Assembly (NCBI RefSeq): GCF_027213945.1
Contig: NZ_JAPWGW010000001.1
Location: 124,001-188,000 of the forward strand
Length of the DNA: 64,000 nucleotides
Reading direction: 5' to 3'
Source of the DNA: Henriciella marina
GTDB taxonomy: Bacteria > Pseudomonadota > Alphaproteobacteria > Caulobacterales > Hyphomonadaceae
Shown here: piece by piece, positions 44,479 to 54,502 of the stretch
How the letters are laid out: the number at the start of each line of letters is the position of its first letter
Position numbering within the stretch: position 1 is the stretch's first letter
Translations under genes and position numbers: made by a program
Notes under the pieces: model-generated
Databases searched by the model: none
What the model was told of the DNA's origin: nothing
What the model saw: only the letters and a program-made list of their open reading frames with translations

Positions 44479-46290
44479 ATGCCTGACATCATCCTGCCGC
44501 AGGAATTCCAGATCGCGCTCGTCTTCGTGCTGCTGGTCGCTGTCTTTGTCAGCTTCCTGCGCGAAAAGATTCCGGCGGATGTCGTAGCGCTTCTTGCCAT
44601 GTCCGCCCTCTTGCTGACCGGCATTCTTTCGGTGCCAGAGGCGCTTGGCGTCTTTTCCAATGCCGCGCCCATCACTATCGCTGCCATGTTCGTCCTGTCC
44701 GCCGCGCTTGAGCGGACGGGCGTCATTGCGGCGGCGGGTAACTGGGTCATCCGGATCGCGAAGAACTGGACGCCGCTTGTCGCCGTCATCGCCCTGATGG
44801 CCATTGTGGTGATGCTGTCGGCCTTCATGAACAACACGCCGATCGTGGTGATCCTGATCCCGGTCGCCATTCGCCTTGCCCAGACGATTGGCACATCGGC
44901 TTCGCGCCTTCTTATTCCGCTCTCTTTCGCCTCCATTTTCGGCGGCATGACGACTCTGATCGGCACGTCGACGAACCTGCTGGTCGATGGTGTCGCCCAG
45001 AATGCAGGCCTCGCGCCCTTCGGCATCTTCGAGATAACGGGCGCCGGCATCATCATGGCGGTCGCGGGCATTATATATATGGCGCTCGCGAGCCGCTGGC
45101 TGCTGCCCTATCGCGACACGCTGGCAGACCTTCTGCCCACGACGAAGAACCGCCGTTTCATTGCGCAGGTGCTGGTCCCCGTGGACTCGGTACTCATTGG
45201 GAAAGCGATCAAGGAAACGGGCTTCACGCCTGAAAAGGGCTTTACCGTTATCGACGTCATGCGGGCCAACCGTTCCCGCCGCGAGGAATTGGCTTCTCTC
45301 GTCCTCGAGGCAGGCGACCGCCTCGTCGTGCGGTCCCCGGTGTCCGAGATGCTAAGCCTGCGCGAAGCAGGTGACGTCGCCATCGGGTCCGGCAGCGAAA
45401 GCCAGCGCCACGCAATTGAACCAGTACAGACCAGTGAAACTGTCCTTATGGAAGGTGTGGTCGGCCCGGAATCTCGCCTTATCGGCCGCCCCATCGTCGG
45501 CGCTGGCCTGGTGCGGCTCTATGGTGTCTACGCGCTTGCCATCCACCGGCGCGGTGAGAATATCAGCCTTGAAGGGCGGGGCATCCGCTTCAATCTCGGC
45601 GACACGGTTCTGGTCGAAGGCCCACCGGCCGGCATGCGTCAGATGTTTGACGACCTGATGCTGAGCAATCTGACGGAAACGTCAGAACGCCCGCTGCGCC
45701 GTGACAAGGCCCCGATTGCCATCGGCGCCGTCATTGCTGTCATGGCGCTCGCCGCGCTTGGCGTCATGCCGATTGCCGGGCTCGCTCTTATCGCTGCCGC
45801 TCTGGTGATCGCTCTTGGCTGCATCGACCATCAGGATGCTTACAAGGCAATCCAGTGGGACATCCTCATGCTTATTTTCGGCATGTTGGCGCTTGGCACG
45901 GCAATGGAGAATTCGGGCGCGGCTGCTTTGCTGGTGAATTCGATCGCTGCCCCGATCGGCGTCTTCGGCCCGCTCGCAGCCTTGGCGGCAGTCTACTTTT
46001 TAACCTCGGCCATGACCGAAATAGTCTCAAATAATGCGACCGCGATCCTGATGACCCCAATTGCGATAGGCCTTGCCGAGAACCTTGGCGCTGATCCGCG
46101 CGCCTTCGTCGTTGCCGTGATGTTCGCGGCCAGCGCCAGCTTTGCGACCCCCATCGGCTATCAGACGAACACGCTGGTCTATACCGCAGGCGGCTACAAG
46201 TTCAGCGACTTCGCCCGTATCGGCCTGCCCCTGAACCTCACCTTCTTCGCTGTCGCAATGCTTGTCATCCCGCTCTTCTGGCCGCTTTAG
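44479..46290 (+). CDS. SLC13-family permease with paired TrkA-C domains
   Basis: 603 residues. Membrane halves at about 10-210 and 405-600 contain the inverted SNxT-like motifs FMNNTPIVVILIP / LIGTSTNLLVDGVA and TEIVSNNATAILMTP. Two cytosolic RCK/TrkA-C domains lie between (QVLVPVDSVLIGKAIKETGF; EGVVGPESRLIGRPIVGAGLVRLYGV). The family moves dicarboxylates, citrate or sulfate with sodium; substrate unknown. Confidence 0.87.
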   Translation: MPDIILPQEFQIALVFVLLVAVFVSFLREKIPADVVALLAMSALLLTGILSVPEALGVFSNAAPITIAAMFVLSAALERTGVIAAAGNWVIRIAKNWTPLVAVIALMAIVVMLSAFMNNTPIVVILIPVAIRLAQTIGTSASRLLIPLSFASIFGGMTTLIGTSTNLLVDGVAQNAGLAPFGIFEITGAGIIMAVAGIIYMALASRWLLPYRDTLADLLPTTKNRRFIAQVLVPVDSVLIGKAIKETGFTPEKGFTVIDVMRANRSRREELASLVLEAGDRLVVRSPVSEMLSLREAGDVAIGSGSESQRHAIEPVQTSETVLMEGVVGPESRLIGRPIVGAGLVRLYGVYALAIHRRGENISLEGRGIRFNLGDTVLVEGPPAGMRQMFDDLMLSNLTETSERPLRRDKAPIAIGAVIAVMALAALGVMPIAGLALIAAALVIALGCIDHQDAYKAIQWDILMLIFGMLALGTAMENSGAAALLVNSIAAPIGVFGPLAALAAVYFLTSAMTEIVSNNATAILMTPIAIGLAENLGADPRAFVVAVMFAASASFATPIGYQTNTLVYTAGGYKFSDFARIGLPLNLTFFAVAMLVIPLFWPL

Positions 46291-46296
46291 CCGAGC

Positions 46297-46647
46297 CTAA
46301 AGCGGCAGGCCGAACTTTGGACCAATCCACGTCGTGAGGCCGTAAAGCAGCACGGTTAGCGCGCACCCCGCTGCGAGCGAGGGCCAGAACCCGACGCCAT
46401 TGCGCAACAGGACCGGTATCAGAAGGAACATCGGCAGCGACGGGATCACAAACCAGAATGTTGCGCCGGCATGATCAGCCATCGTCTCTGCATCTGGCTT
46501 CTCACTCCATAGCCAGATCATACCGAGGACCGATACAAGCGGGAGAGAGGCTATCAGCGCCCCGAACCCTGGATAGCGCTTGGCCAGCGTCGAGGCGAGA
46601 GCGATCAATACGCCAGAGATAATGGACTTGAGGATGAGATAGAGCAT
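46297..46647 (-). CDS. DUF3147 family membrane protein
   Basis: 116 residues with four membrane segments (MLYLILKSIISGVLIALAS ... LVSVLGMIWLW ... FWFVIPSLPMFLLIPVLL ... AGCALTVLLYGLT), the DUF3147 pattern. Function unknown. Converges on the SLC13 gene with only 6 bp between stops. Confidence 0.82.
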   Translation of the reverse strand: MLYLILKSIISGVLIALASTLAKRYPGFGALIASLPLVSVLGMIWLWSEKPDAETMADHAGATFWFVIPSLPMFLLIPVLLRNGVGFWPSLAAGCALTVLLYGLTTWIGPKFGLPL

Positions 46648-46703
46648 CTGTCCATCTCACCCTCAAGCGAGCCTGTTTGGCAATCCTTGTCGTTCCGGCG
46701 GAC

Positions 46704-48599
46704 CTAGAACCCGCCCGCTGTTCCATCCTTGCGCATTTCGGTGGCCGCGACCCAGGCGCCAGACTCGAAATCCTTCATGATCGCCTGGTAGCCGCCGCCA
46801 TTTGCGTCGCAGCATTCGACCGTATAGCCGCGCGCCTCGAGCTCAGCGCGGGTTTCAGATGGGATACCGCTCTCCAGATGCACGACACCCAATTCGTTGA
46901 TGCACGTGTCGCCGGCATAGTCGTCGGTCGGCTCGCAGCCGCCCGTATGCTCCCAGCGGGCCGCATCGCCAGCTTCCTGAAGGCCCATATCATAATCGAT
47001 CAGGTTCAGGATGATCTGAACGTGGCCCTGCGGCTGCATGCCGCCGCCCATCAGGCCAAAGCTCATCCAGGGCTGAAACTCGCCCTCGACCTGTTTGTAG
47101 GCAAAGGCCGGAATGATGGTGTGGAAAGGGCGCTTGCCCGGCTCGAACGCGTTTGGATGCTCCGGGTCGAGGCTGAAGAGCTGGCCGCGATCCTGGAACA
47201 TGAAGCCAAGGTCATCTGCAACCAGCCCGGTGCCCATACCGCGATAGTTCGACTGGATCAGCGAAACCATCATGCCGTTCTGGTCAGCGACCGTCAGATA
47301 GGTCGTATCGCCTTCTTCCAGAGTCTCGTCGGCCGCCATAGCGGCAAAGTCCATACCCGCATCGACCTGAGACATCGGCGCTGTGAGGTTTATCGCCTGC
47401 GCGCGTTCGACATTATAGCCGTCGCGAATGAAGACTTCCGGATCAACCCCGCTGAATGCCGGATCGGCATACCCCTTGGCACGGTCTGCAAAAGCAAGGC
47501 GTTTCGCCTCAACTTGCGCCATGATGGAGTCCGGTGACCCGAAGCCCATGCCGCGAAGGTCAAAGCCTTCCAGCATCTGCAGCATCTGCAGCGCTGCCAC
47601 GCCTTGCGTGTTCGGCCCAAGCTCACAGAGGCGGGTTTCGCGATAGTCGACGCATAGTGGCTCGGTCCATTCGCCTTCATGGGCGGCAAAGTCCTCATAG
47701 CGGAGATAGCCACCAATCCGCTCGAAATAGGCGCCCATCGTGCGCGCAATGTCGCCTTCATAAAAAGCAGAGCGGCCTTCGGTGCCAATGGTCTCCAGCG
47801 TGTTGGCAAGGTCTGGATTGGTAAAGAGAGAACCTTCGCGCGGGGTCGGGGAGAAGAAGGTCTCCCGCGCATTGTCGAATTCCTCGATCATGCCGCTTGT
47901 CGCATATTGCGGGAAGTTGGCGGCGCTGCGGCCCCAATAATAGGCGATGACTTCCGGAATCGGCGCGCCTTCTCGGGCATAGCTAACGGTCGGGGCAAGC
48001 AGCTCGTCCATGCCGACGCTACCGAACCGGTCATGCAGCGCGAACCAGCCGTCCACCGTGCCGGGCACCGTCACCGGCGCTGCGCCATAGGGCGGGATTT
48101 CCTCGCCATCCATGAATTCGTCGGCGGCCGCCTGCATATCCTCCAGTGTCGCACCCATCGCAGAGCGGCCAGACCCATTATAGCCATAAAGCGTGCTCGT
48201 TTCCGGGTCCCAGACGATGGCGAAGAGATCGCCGCCAATGCCATTGCCTGTCGGCTCGACCAGGCCCAGCATCGCGTTCGCCGCAATTGCCGCGTCCACG
48301 GCGTTGCCGCCATCTTCCATGACATTGAGCGCGATCCGCGTTGCCAGCGGATGTGCCGTGGCTGCCGCAGCATTTGGGGCGACGACTGAGGACCGCGTGC
48401 CGATATCACGGCCCGATGGCATCCGGTCGCCTTCGGCTGGATCGCCATATTCAAACGGGGCTGGCGCATCGCTGGCCGCAGCGGTCTGCGCTTCCGCCGA
48501 CTGGGCTGCAGCTGTCGCAGAGACCGCCGCCATCGCCGCCAGGAGGAAGGCCCCTCCACCCACAGAACTCTTCAAGTTGGTCATCATCATGCTGGTCAC
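46704..48599 (-). CDS. ggt: Gamma-glutamyltransferase, secreted
   Basis: Ntn-hydrolase that cleaves gamma-glutamyl bonds of glutathione and similar compounds in the periplasm. About 631 residues with a signal peptide ([17 protein letters not shown]). The self-cleavage and nucleophile Thr is in [11 protein letters not shown] (about residue 431). The substrate-binding YNGSGR and a C-terminal [16 protein letters not shown] match family positions. Cys pairs ([21 protein letters not shown]) are unusual additions near the C-terminus. Several clustered ATGs make the exact start uncertain. With gshB in the window it completes glutathione turnover. Confidence 0.92.
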   Translation of the reverse strand: MTSMMMTNLKSSVGGGAFLLAAMAAVSATAAAQSAEAQTAAASDAPAPFEYGDPAEGDRMPSGRDIGTRSSVVAPNAAAATAHPLATRIALNVMEDGGNAVDAAIAANAMLGLVEPTGNGIGGDLFAIVWDPETSTLYGYNGSGRSAMGATLEDMQAAADEFMDGEEIPPYGAAPVTVPGTVDGWFALHDRFGSVGMDELLAPTVSYAREGAPIPEVIAYYWGRSAANFPQYATSGMIEEFDNARETFFSPTPREGSLFTNPDLANTLETIGTEGRSAFYEGDIARTMGAYFERIGGYLRYEDFAAHEGEWTEPLCVDYRETRLCELGPNTQGVAALQMLQMLEGFDLRGMGFGSPDSIMAQVEAKRLAFADRAKGYADPAFSGVDPEVFIRDGYNVERAQAINLTAPMSQVDAGMDFAAMAADETLEEGDTTYLTVADQNGMMVSLIQSNYRGMGTGLVADDLGFMFQDRGQLFSLDPEHPNAFEPGKRPFHTIIPAFAYKQVEGEFQPWMSFGLMGGGMQPQGHVQIILNLIDYDMGLQEAGDAARWEHTGGCEPTDDYAGDTCINELGVVHLESGIPSETRAELEARGYTVECCDANGGGYQAIMKDFESGAWVAATEMRKDGTAGGF

Positions 48600-48692
48600 T
48601 CCCTATCGACGCGGGGTCTTTCTTCCCCTATCCCTCCCCAACTTGCGGCTAAGACCGCGAAAGGCAAGCAAGCACAGGAACCAGATCGTATC

Positions 48693-49469
48693 ATGGCCTA
48701 TGAAACGCTTTTGACTGAGGTGGATGAGGCAGTTGCCATCATCACGCTGAACCGTCCCGACGCGCTCAATGCATTCAACAATGCGCTCATGGATGAGCTG
48801 ACCGAAGCGCTCGACCGGTTCGACAATGACGCCTCAATCGGTTGCATCGTCATCACCGGCTCAAAGAAGGCTTTTGCCGCCGGTGCCGATATCAAGGAAA
48901 TGCGCGAGCAGTCCTATCTCGACGCGTATTATGCTGATTTCATCACCCGCAACTGGGAGCGCGCGTCCCGCATGCGCAAGCCCGTCATCGCGGCGGTGTC
49001 CGGCTACGCCCTTGGTGGTGGCTGTGAGCTAGCCATGATGTGTGACTTCATCCTGGCCGCAGAGAACGCAAAATTCGGCCAGCCTGAAATCACCATCGGT
49101 GTTTCACCCGGCGCAGGCGGCACGCAGCGCCTTACCCGCTTTGCAGGCAAGTCCAAGGCCATGGAAATGTGCCTTACCGGTCGCATGATGGACGCCGAAG
49201 AAGCCGAGCGCTGCGGCCTGGTTTCCCGCATCGTGCCAACTGACGACCTTGTCGACGAAGCACGCTCTGTCGCCCGCAAGATTGCGTCCATGCCGCGCGC
49301 AACCGCGATGATGACCAAGGAAATGGTCAACGCCGCTTACGAAACCACGCTCAGCCAGGGTGTCCTGTTCGAGCGCCGCCTCTTCCATTCCCTCTTCGCC
49401 ACCGAAGACCAGAAGGAAGGCATGGAAGCCTTCGTCGAGAAGCGCGAACCGCACTTCAAGAACCGCTAG
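48693..49469 (+). CDS. Enoyl-CoA hydratase (crotonase family)
   Basis: 258 residues. [11 protein letters not shown] (oxyanion hole) and [30 protein letters not shown] carry the two catalytic Glu positions expected for hydratases. Hydrates 2-enoyl-CoA in beta-oxidation. Similar to short-chain EchA/FadB-type enzymes. Followed by a strong terminator. Confidence 0.93.
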   Translation: MAYETLLTEVDEAVAIITLNRPDALNAFNNALMDELTEALDRFDNDASIGCIVITGSKKAFAAGADIKEMREQSYLDAYYADFITRNWERASRMRKPVIAAVSGYALGGGCELAMMCDFILAAENAKFGQPEITIGVSPGAGGTQRLTRFAGKSKAMEMCLTGRMMDAEEAERCGLVSRIVPTDDLVDEARSVARKIASMPRATAMMTKEMVNAAYETTLSQGVLFERRLFHSLFATEDQKEGMEAFVEKREPHFKNR

Positions 49470-49494
49470 GCGCGCAAGCTAATAAATATGAATG

Positions 49495-49529
49495 AGGCGC
49501 ACCCGGATTAGCCAGGTGCGCCTCTTTTA
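49495..49529 (+). terminator. Intrinsic terminator between enoyl-CoA hydratase and alcohol dehydrogenase genes
   Basis: Stem GAGGCGCACC / GGTGCGCCTC (49495-49504, 49516-49525), then TTTT. It probably serves the hydratase; the converging dehydrogenase gene ends 3 bp later. Confidence 0.85.
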
Positions 49530-49531
49530 GA

Positions 49532-50641
49532 TCAGCCATCCTCGGACATGATCAGGATTGGCTTGATCGCTTTGCCTTCCTCCATGTCATGGACAGCCTT
49601 GTTGATCTCTTCAAAGCTGTACTCACTGACCAGCCGGTCGAACGGGAAATTTCCGTCCAGATAGTGCTGGATGAGCCGCGGAATGAAGACCTTCACCACG
49701 CTGTCACCCTCAACACAGCCAATGATCTTGCGGCCGCTCAATATGTGCTCATTAGCATCGAAGTCGTAATCAGTCCCGCCAGGAGGGGCCCCGACTATCA
49801 GGAGCGAGCCCCGATTGGCGAGCGCTGCCCAGCCAGCCCTCGCTGCAGGCTTGGCGCCGGAGCACTCGATAACGGCGTCGACACCTTTGGGCGCGATCTC
49901 ACGGACCATCTCTGGCACTTCGCCCTCATTCGCCTTGATCGTGTGCGTTGCGCCAAGCTCCTGCGCGAGTTTCAGACGCTCTTCCTGCATGTCGATGGCG
50001 ATAATCGGGTGGCAGCCTACAAGCTTAGCCGCCATTACAGCCGAAAGACCAACACTGCCGACCCCGCTGACTGCGAGAGAAGTCCCGGCGCGCGGGGCGA
50101 GCGTGTTGAGGACCGCGCCTGCACCGGTCTGGATTCCGCAGCCAAGTGGGCCGAGAAGTTTGAGAGGCGCCTCGTCCGGCACTTTCACGACATTGCGCTC
50201 ATGCGCGATCGCGTAGGTGGCAAAGGAGGATTGCTGGAAGAAAGCAGCGTTCACATCATCCTTGAGCACTTTCCCTTCACTGCCGAGGCGCTTATTGAGA
50301 AAGTTGAGGTCCGTGAAATCGTCGCAATAGGCAGGGTCGCCTTCCATGCAGGGGCGGCAGTCCCCACAGGAACCATAGCTGAGGACGACGCTGTCGCCTT
50401 TCTTCAGCCCGTGGACATGCTCACCTGCCGCTTCAATGACCCCTGCGCCCTCATGGCCCAGCACGACAGGAAAATTTGTCGGCAGCATGCCATCGCGAAC
50501 AGCTAGGTCCGTATGGCAGAGACCAGTGGCGACGATCCGGATCCGCACCTCATGCGGACCGGGGTCATCAATCTCTACATCAGCCAGGCGAAATTCGGCT
50601 TTTGCCTGGTCGACGATGGCGGCGCGGGCGGATTGGGTCAT
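49532..50641 (-). CDS. Zinc-dependent alcohol dehydrogenase (MDR family)
   Basis: 369 residues. Catalytic zinc ligands in ATGLCHTDL and LGHEGAG, structural zinc Cys cluster [15 protein letters not shown], and Rossmann motif [11 protein letters not shown]. Resembles class III-like and aryl-alcohol dehydrogenases that oxidise alcohols with NAD. Substrate unknown. The 185-bp gap to rpsT holds both promoters, not resolved here. Confidence 0.9.
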   Translation of the reverse strand: MTQSARAAIVDQAKAEFRLADVEIDDPGPHEVRIRIVATGLCHTDLAVRDGMLPTNFPVVLGHEGAGVIEAAGEHVHGLKKGDSVVLSYGSCGDCRPCMEGDPAYCDDFTDLNFLNKRLGSEGKVLKDDVNAAFFQQSSFATYAIAHERNVVKVPDEAPLKLLGPLGCGIQTGAGAVLNTLAPRAGTSLAVSGVGSVGLSAVMAAKLVGCHPIIAIDMQEERLKLAQELGATHTIKANEGEVPEMVREIAPKGVDAVIECSGAKPAARAGWAALANRGSLLIVGAPPGGTDYDFDANEHILSGRKIIGCVEGDSVVKVFIPRLIQHYLDGNFPFDRLVSEYSFEEINKAVHDMEEGKAIKPILIMSEDG

Positions 50642-50826
50642 GGCTTTATTCCTTGGGTTTACACAGGTACAAAGCGCACAGTCCGGGGCGCGTTCCTGCG
50701 CCTCACCGACGCACCAGGATCGCGCGCTGCGCTTTCTTCAGCCGATACAGCCCATCACAGTTGACGCCGAAGGGGCCTTTGGGTATGTCCGCCGCTTGCG
50801 TCCGACGGGACACTCAGGAGTTTTTG

Positions 50827-51090
50827 ATGGCGAACACACGCTCAGCCAAGAAGATGGTGCGCAAGATCGCGCGCCGCACGGAAATCAACACCGCACGCCG
50901 TTCGCGCATGCGCCGCTTTATCCGCAAGGTAGAGGAAGCAATTGCGTCGGGCGACAAGTCCGCTGCGCAGACCGCTCTCCAGGTTGCCCAGCCGGAAATC
51001 ATGCGCGCTGCCGGCAAAGGCGTGCTGCACAAGAATACGTCCTCACGCAAGATTTCGCGCCTTAGCGCGCGCATCAAGGCGATGGGCTAA
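50827..51090 (+). CDS. rpsT: 30S ribosomal protein S20
   Basis: 87 residues, highly basic, starting [21 protein letters not shown] and ending [11 protein letters not shown]. Binds the 5' domain of 16S rRNA in early 30S assembly. AGGAG is about 8 nt before the ATG. Next to dnaA, as in Caulobacter and many alphaproteobacteria. Confidence 0.96.
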   Translation: MANTRSAKKMVRKIARRTEINTARRSRMRRFIRKVEEAIASGDKSAAQTALQVAQPEIMRAAGKGVLHKNTSSRKISRLSARIKAMG

Positions 51091-51125
51091 GTCAAACCCT
51101 TTCCGGGTTGTCTCTGAAAATATGC

Positions 51126-51158
51126 AAGGCCTGCATGAGCGATCATGCAGGCCTTTTT
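51126..51158 (+). terminator. Intrinsic terminator after rpsT
   Basis: 13-bp perfect stem AAGGCCTGCATGA / TCATGCAGGCCTT with a GCGA loop and TTTTTT. Confidence 0.92.
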
Positions 51159-51159
51159 T

Positions 51160-51556
51160 CGTTGCTTAAACATTGGCGAAAAATTGAAGGTTTTTGGTGT
51201 CAAAAACCGGGTTTTTCACAGCATTTCCAAGCCCATTAAGTTGACAGAACAAAATCGGAACATCATGCTGTGAAAACGGCACAAATCGTACCTATATTTT
51301 TTTACACAAGCTTACGTGTTTGATTCACCGCCGCTTTTTCGGTGACAGAAATGAGTCAACTCCAGAAGTGCCGAAGATTCCCAAAAAGGCTTGTAGACAG
51401 GTTTGGAAGCCCTGTGGTTAACTTCATCCATCGACGGAATTTGATCTCTGTACGGCAGGTTTTTTGGACGGGCTCCACCAGGCTCGAACACCCGAGCTAT
51501 GATCTGAGTCGACGCGTAGAGAATAGGACAAAACACAGAAAAAAGGGGAAGTTCCT
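51160..51556 (+). promoter_or_regulatory. AT-rich regulatory region upstream of dnaA (possible replication control region)
   Basis: About 400 bp without a gene. It holds a perfect hairpin GGTTTTTG-GTGT-CAAAAACC (51189-51208) and a 12-bp inverted repeat TTTTCACAGCAT / ATGCTGTGAAAA (51213-51224, 51265-51276). Four GANTC sites are at 51322, 51353, 51376 and 51506. A one-mismatch DnaA box TGTGGTTAA is near 51413, with weaker TTTTTCACA and TTTTACACA. CcrM methylation and DnaA autoregulation of dnaA are known in Caulobacter. Whether this is an origin cannot be decided here. Confidence 0.5.
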
Positions 51557-53026
51557 ATGGGGCTGCAAGAAGAATCTGGCAGGCACGAGAGTGAGAAAAA
51601 CACTGACACCCGGCGCGGCGATGATCACAGGGGCATGGATCTATGGCGCACCGTTCTCGAAGACGCTCGACAGGAGACGTCTCCGCATGATTTCGACAAG
51701 TGGATTTCAGACCTTCGCTTCGTTGCCGACGACAATGGCACCGTCCTGATCGCGGCACGCGACCAGCTTGCCTATGAGCGCATCAATAGCCAGCACCGCC
51801 CCATGCTGCGCCGCGCCTGGCGCAAGGCCGACCCGCGCGGTCGCGCACTCAAGATTGCCTGCTGGAAGGACATTCCAGCGGACACGCGCGACCTTGTCGC
51901 CTATCCATGGTCTGGCGATACTGAAGCCGCAGGCCAGGTAGAGACCGCGACGCCGGCTACGTCCTCCCACACCCCGGGACGTCATGGCAGCGCGATGAGC
52001 TTTGAAACGCTGATCGTCGGTGATACCAATCGCGCGGCTGTCCGACTTGCTGAAGTCACGGTCGAGAACAAACAGGTCCACGCTGACGTCGCCCTCATCT
52101 ATGGGCGCCAGGGTACCGGCAAGACGCACATCCTGCGCTCAATCGAGAAAGCCGTCATCCGTCAGGACGATGGCCGCCGGGTTACCTATATGTCGGCCGA
52201 AGAATTCATGACCGCCTTCGTTGATGGCGCTCGTGATGGCGATACCCGCCGCCTGAAGTCACAGGTTCGCGACAACGACCTTCTCCTGATCGACGACCTG
52301 CAGTGGATCGCGAACAAGAAGAAGACCGATGAGGCCTTCTTTGCGTCCCTGCGCGCCGTGACCGCCGAAGGTGGCCGGGTCATCCTGACCGCCGACGAAG
52401 CACCGGGCGACCTCAAAGGCTTTTCCGCCCGTATGCGCGGCGAACTGATGGGCGCAGCGGCTGTCGAAGTTGGCCTGCCTGATCAGGATATGCGTCGCCA
52501 GATCGTGAGCCTTCACGCGAACCTCATCCAGCAAGGTCAGCCGAATTTCGAGATCGACGAGGAAATGCGCGAGAAGATCGTCGCCACCGTTCGCGGCCCG
52601 GGCCGCGATCTTTGCGGCGTGCTCTACTCCCTGCAGTCGGAGACCCGCTACGGTGAGATTGCGCCAACTTTCGAAATGCTGTGCACCGTGCTTCGCCGCC
52701 AGCAGGGCGAGTATCAGGCGCCGTCGCTCGACAACATCAAGCGTGCCGCCATGCGCAGCTACAACCTCTCCAAGTCGGAGATTGAAAGCTCCAGCAAGTC
52801 GCGCAATGTCTGCGCCCCGCGCCAGGTCGCCATGTATCTCTGCCGCGAGATGACCGACAAATCGCTGCCGCAGATTGCCCGCTCATTCTGCAAGAAAGAC
52901 CACACCACCGTCATCCATGCATGGCGCAAGGTGAAGGGTCAGCTTCAGACCGATCCGGAGATGATCCGTCAGGTCGAGCAGGTCCGTGAGGCCGTCTTCG
53001 ACATCCAGTCGGAAGGCAACGGCTGA
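51557..53026 (+). CDS. dnaA: Chromosomal replication initiator DnaA, divergent
   Basis: 489 residues. N-domain I ([27 protein letters not shown]), short linker, AAA+ domain with P-loop GRQGTGKT (183-190), Walker [10 protein letters not shown] and a candidate Arg finger in [13 protein letters not shown]-binding domain IV has [35 protein letters not shown]. Against the usual pattern (GGVGLGKTH, IDDIQF, GGRDHTTV) several core positions differ, while domain IV is well kept. AGGGGAAG precedes the ATG. Start of a dnaA-dnaN-recF-gyrB arrangement. Confidence 0.93.
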   Translation: MGLQEESGRHESEKNTDTRRGDDHRGMDLWRTVLEDARQETSPHDFDKWISDLRFVADDNGTVLIAARDQLAYERINSQHRPMLRRAWRKADPRGRALKIACWKDIPADTRDLVAYPWSGDTEAAGQVETATPATSSHTPGRHGSAMSFETLIVGDTNRAAVRLAEVTVENKQVHADVALIYGRQGTGKTHILRSIEKAVIRQDDGRRVTYMSAEEFMTAFVDGARDGDTRRLKSQVRDNDLLLIDDLQWIANKKKTDEAFFASLRAVTAEGGRVILTADEAPGDLKGFSARMRGELMGAAAVEVGLPDQDMRRQIVSLHANLIQQGQPNFEIDEEMREKIVATVRGPGRDLCGVLYSLQSETRYGEIAPTFEMLCTVLRRQQGEYQAPSLDNIKRAAMRSYNLSKSEIESSSKSRNVCAPRQVAMYLCREMTDKSLPQIARSFCKKDHTTVIHAWRKVKGQLQTDPEMIRQVEQVREAVFDIQSEGNG

Positions 53027-53106
53027 ACGCCCGCACCCTGAGGCCATATTTCTAAGCAGCGATTGGCCGCACAGGGCTTGCAATTTCACTGATTTTGACA
53101 AGTGTA

Positions 53107-53145
53107 CTCGGCCCGTCTTCGCTCAGAAGGCGGGCCGATTCGAGT
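53107..53145 (+). terminator. Hairpin between dnaA and dnaN
   Basis: TCGGCCCG (53108-53115) pairs with CGGGCCGA (53131-53138). No T-run. A second small GC hairpin (CGGCCCG/CGGGCCG) lies near 53178. They may terminate dnaA or set the dnaN level. Confidence 0.4.
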
Positions 53146-53211
53146 TTAACGCCCGTCCAGACGGGCAGGAAAGGATGCGGCCCGAACCGGGCCGTTGTAA
53201 TGGGCTGACGC

Positions 53212-54330
53212 ATGAAGCTGACGATTGAACGAAGTGACCTGCTCAACGCGCTGTCGCACGTGCAGAACGTGGTCGAGCGCCGCAACACCATTCCGATCCT
53301 CTCCAACGTCCTGATGGAAGCACAGGGTGGCCAGGTCACTTTCGTCGCGACCGACCTCGACATCGAGGCCGTCGACAGCGCCGACGCGACCATTGCCAGC
53401 GAAGGCGCCGTCACCGCGCCAGCTGGAACGCTGTTCGACGTTGTCCGCAAGCTGCCCTCCGGCGCCGATGTCGAGCTGGAGCTTAACCCGGAAAACCGCC
53501 GCCTGACGATCCGGTCAGGCCGCGCAAACTTCGCGCTGCCAACGCTTCCGGCCAGCGACTTCCAGACCATGACGGGTGACGATGGCGCTGTGACTTTCGA
53601 TGTCGAAGCTGCCGACCTTCGCCGCCTCATCGACAAGACGCGCTTTGCGATCTCGACCGAGGAGACGCGCTACTACCTCAATGGCGTCTACCTGCACACC
53701 GCCGATGGCGAAAAGGGCAAGGTGCTTCGCGCTGTCGCAACCGATGGTCACCGTCTCGCTCTCGCTGACTGTGACGCGCCATCGGGCGCCGAAGGGCTCG
53801 GCGGCGTTATCGTCCCGCGCAAAGCTGTCGCTGAAGTGCGCCGCCTGATCGACAGCGCTGATGGCGACGTGTCGGTCTCTGTTTCCGAAACCAAGATTGT
53901 CTTCCGCGCCGGCCGCGCCGTGCTGACGTCCAAGCTGATCGACGGGGCCTTCCCGGACTATCAGCGCGTCATTCCGAAGGGCAATGACAAGCGTCTCGTC
54001 ATTGACAACAAGGCATTCGAGTCTGCTGTCGACCGCGTCTCGACCGTTTCGGCAGAGCGCTCGCGTTCGGTCAAACTCTCGCTCGACGATGGCAGGCTCA
54101 CCCTCGCTGTGAACTCGGCCGAAACCGGTCAGGGCCATGAAGAGATCGAATGCGATTATAGCGCGGACGCGATGGAAATTGGCTTCAACGCCAAATACCT
54201 GCTCGACGTGACCGCACAGATTGAGGCTGAAGACGCAGAGTTCATGCTGAACGATCCGGCTTCCCCTGCGCTCATCCTTGATCCTGCAGACCCGGCTGCA
54301 CGCTATGTGCTGATGCCGCTTCGGGTGTAA
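53212..54330 (+). CDS. dnaN: DNA polymerase III beta sliding clamp
   Basis: 372 residues, three clamp domains. Starts MKLTIERSDLLNALSHVQNVVERRNTIPILSN and ends LDPADPAARYVLMPLRV, the family's conserved tail. Tethers the replicative polymerase to DNA. It is separated from dnaA by 185 bp, so it may have its own promoter. Confidence 0.96.
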   Translation: MKLTIERSDLLNALSHVQNVVERRNTIPILSNVLMEAQGGQVTFVATDLDIEAVDSADATIASEGAVTAPAGTLFDVVRKLPSGADVELELNPENRRLTIRSGRANFALPTLPASDFQTMTGDDGAVTFDVEAADLRRLIDKTRFAISTEETRYYLNGVYLHTADGEKGKVLRAVATDGHRLALADCDAPSGAEGLGGVIVPRKAVAEVRRLIDSADGDVSVSVSETKIVFRAGRAVLTSKLIDGAFPDYQRVIPKGNDKRLVIDNKAFESAVDRVSTVSAERSRSVKLSLDDGRLTLAVNSAETGQGHEEIECDYSADAMEIGFNAKYLLDVTAQIEAEDAEFMLNDPASPALILDPADPAARYVLMPLRV

Positions 54331-54332
54331 AG

Positions 54333-54456
54333 CCCCGCCCCGACCCTCCCCGCACGCGGGGAGGGGGCGATGGTCGCCGCATCCGGGCAAGCATTCCGAA
54401 ACATTCACTACCGCCAACCCCCTCGCCATTTATGGGGGAGGGTCGGGATGGGGCCT
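54333..54456. repeat. GC-rich palindromic repeat between dnaN and recF
   Basis: The sequence CCCCGACCCTCCCC near 54340 is inverted as GGGGGAGGGTCGGG near 54434, and the left arm also forms a local hairpin (CCCTCCCC-GCACGC-GGGGAGGG). It looks like a dispersed palindromic element of the kind found in GC-rich intergenic regions. Copy number elsewhere cannot be seen. Confidence 0.6.
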
Positions 54457-54502
54457 TGTGCCTTCTGGAAATCACGACGGAGTCAGCGTCTAAACTGAAA
54501 AC

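Noticed and set aside
49589-50506. 305-codon frame opposite the alcohol dehydrogenase
   Set aside because: No ribosome site, no domain, and complete overlap with a well-supported enzyme gene.
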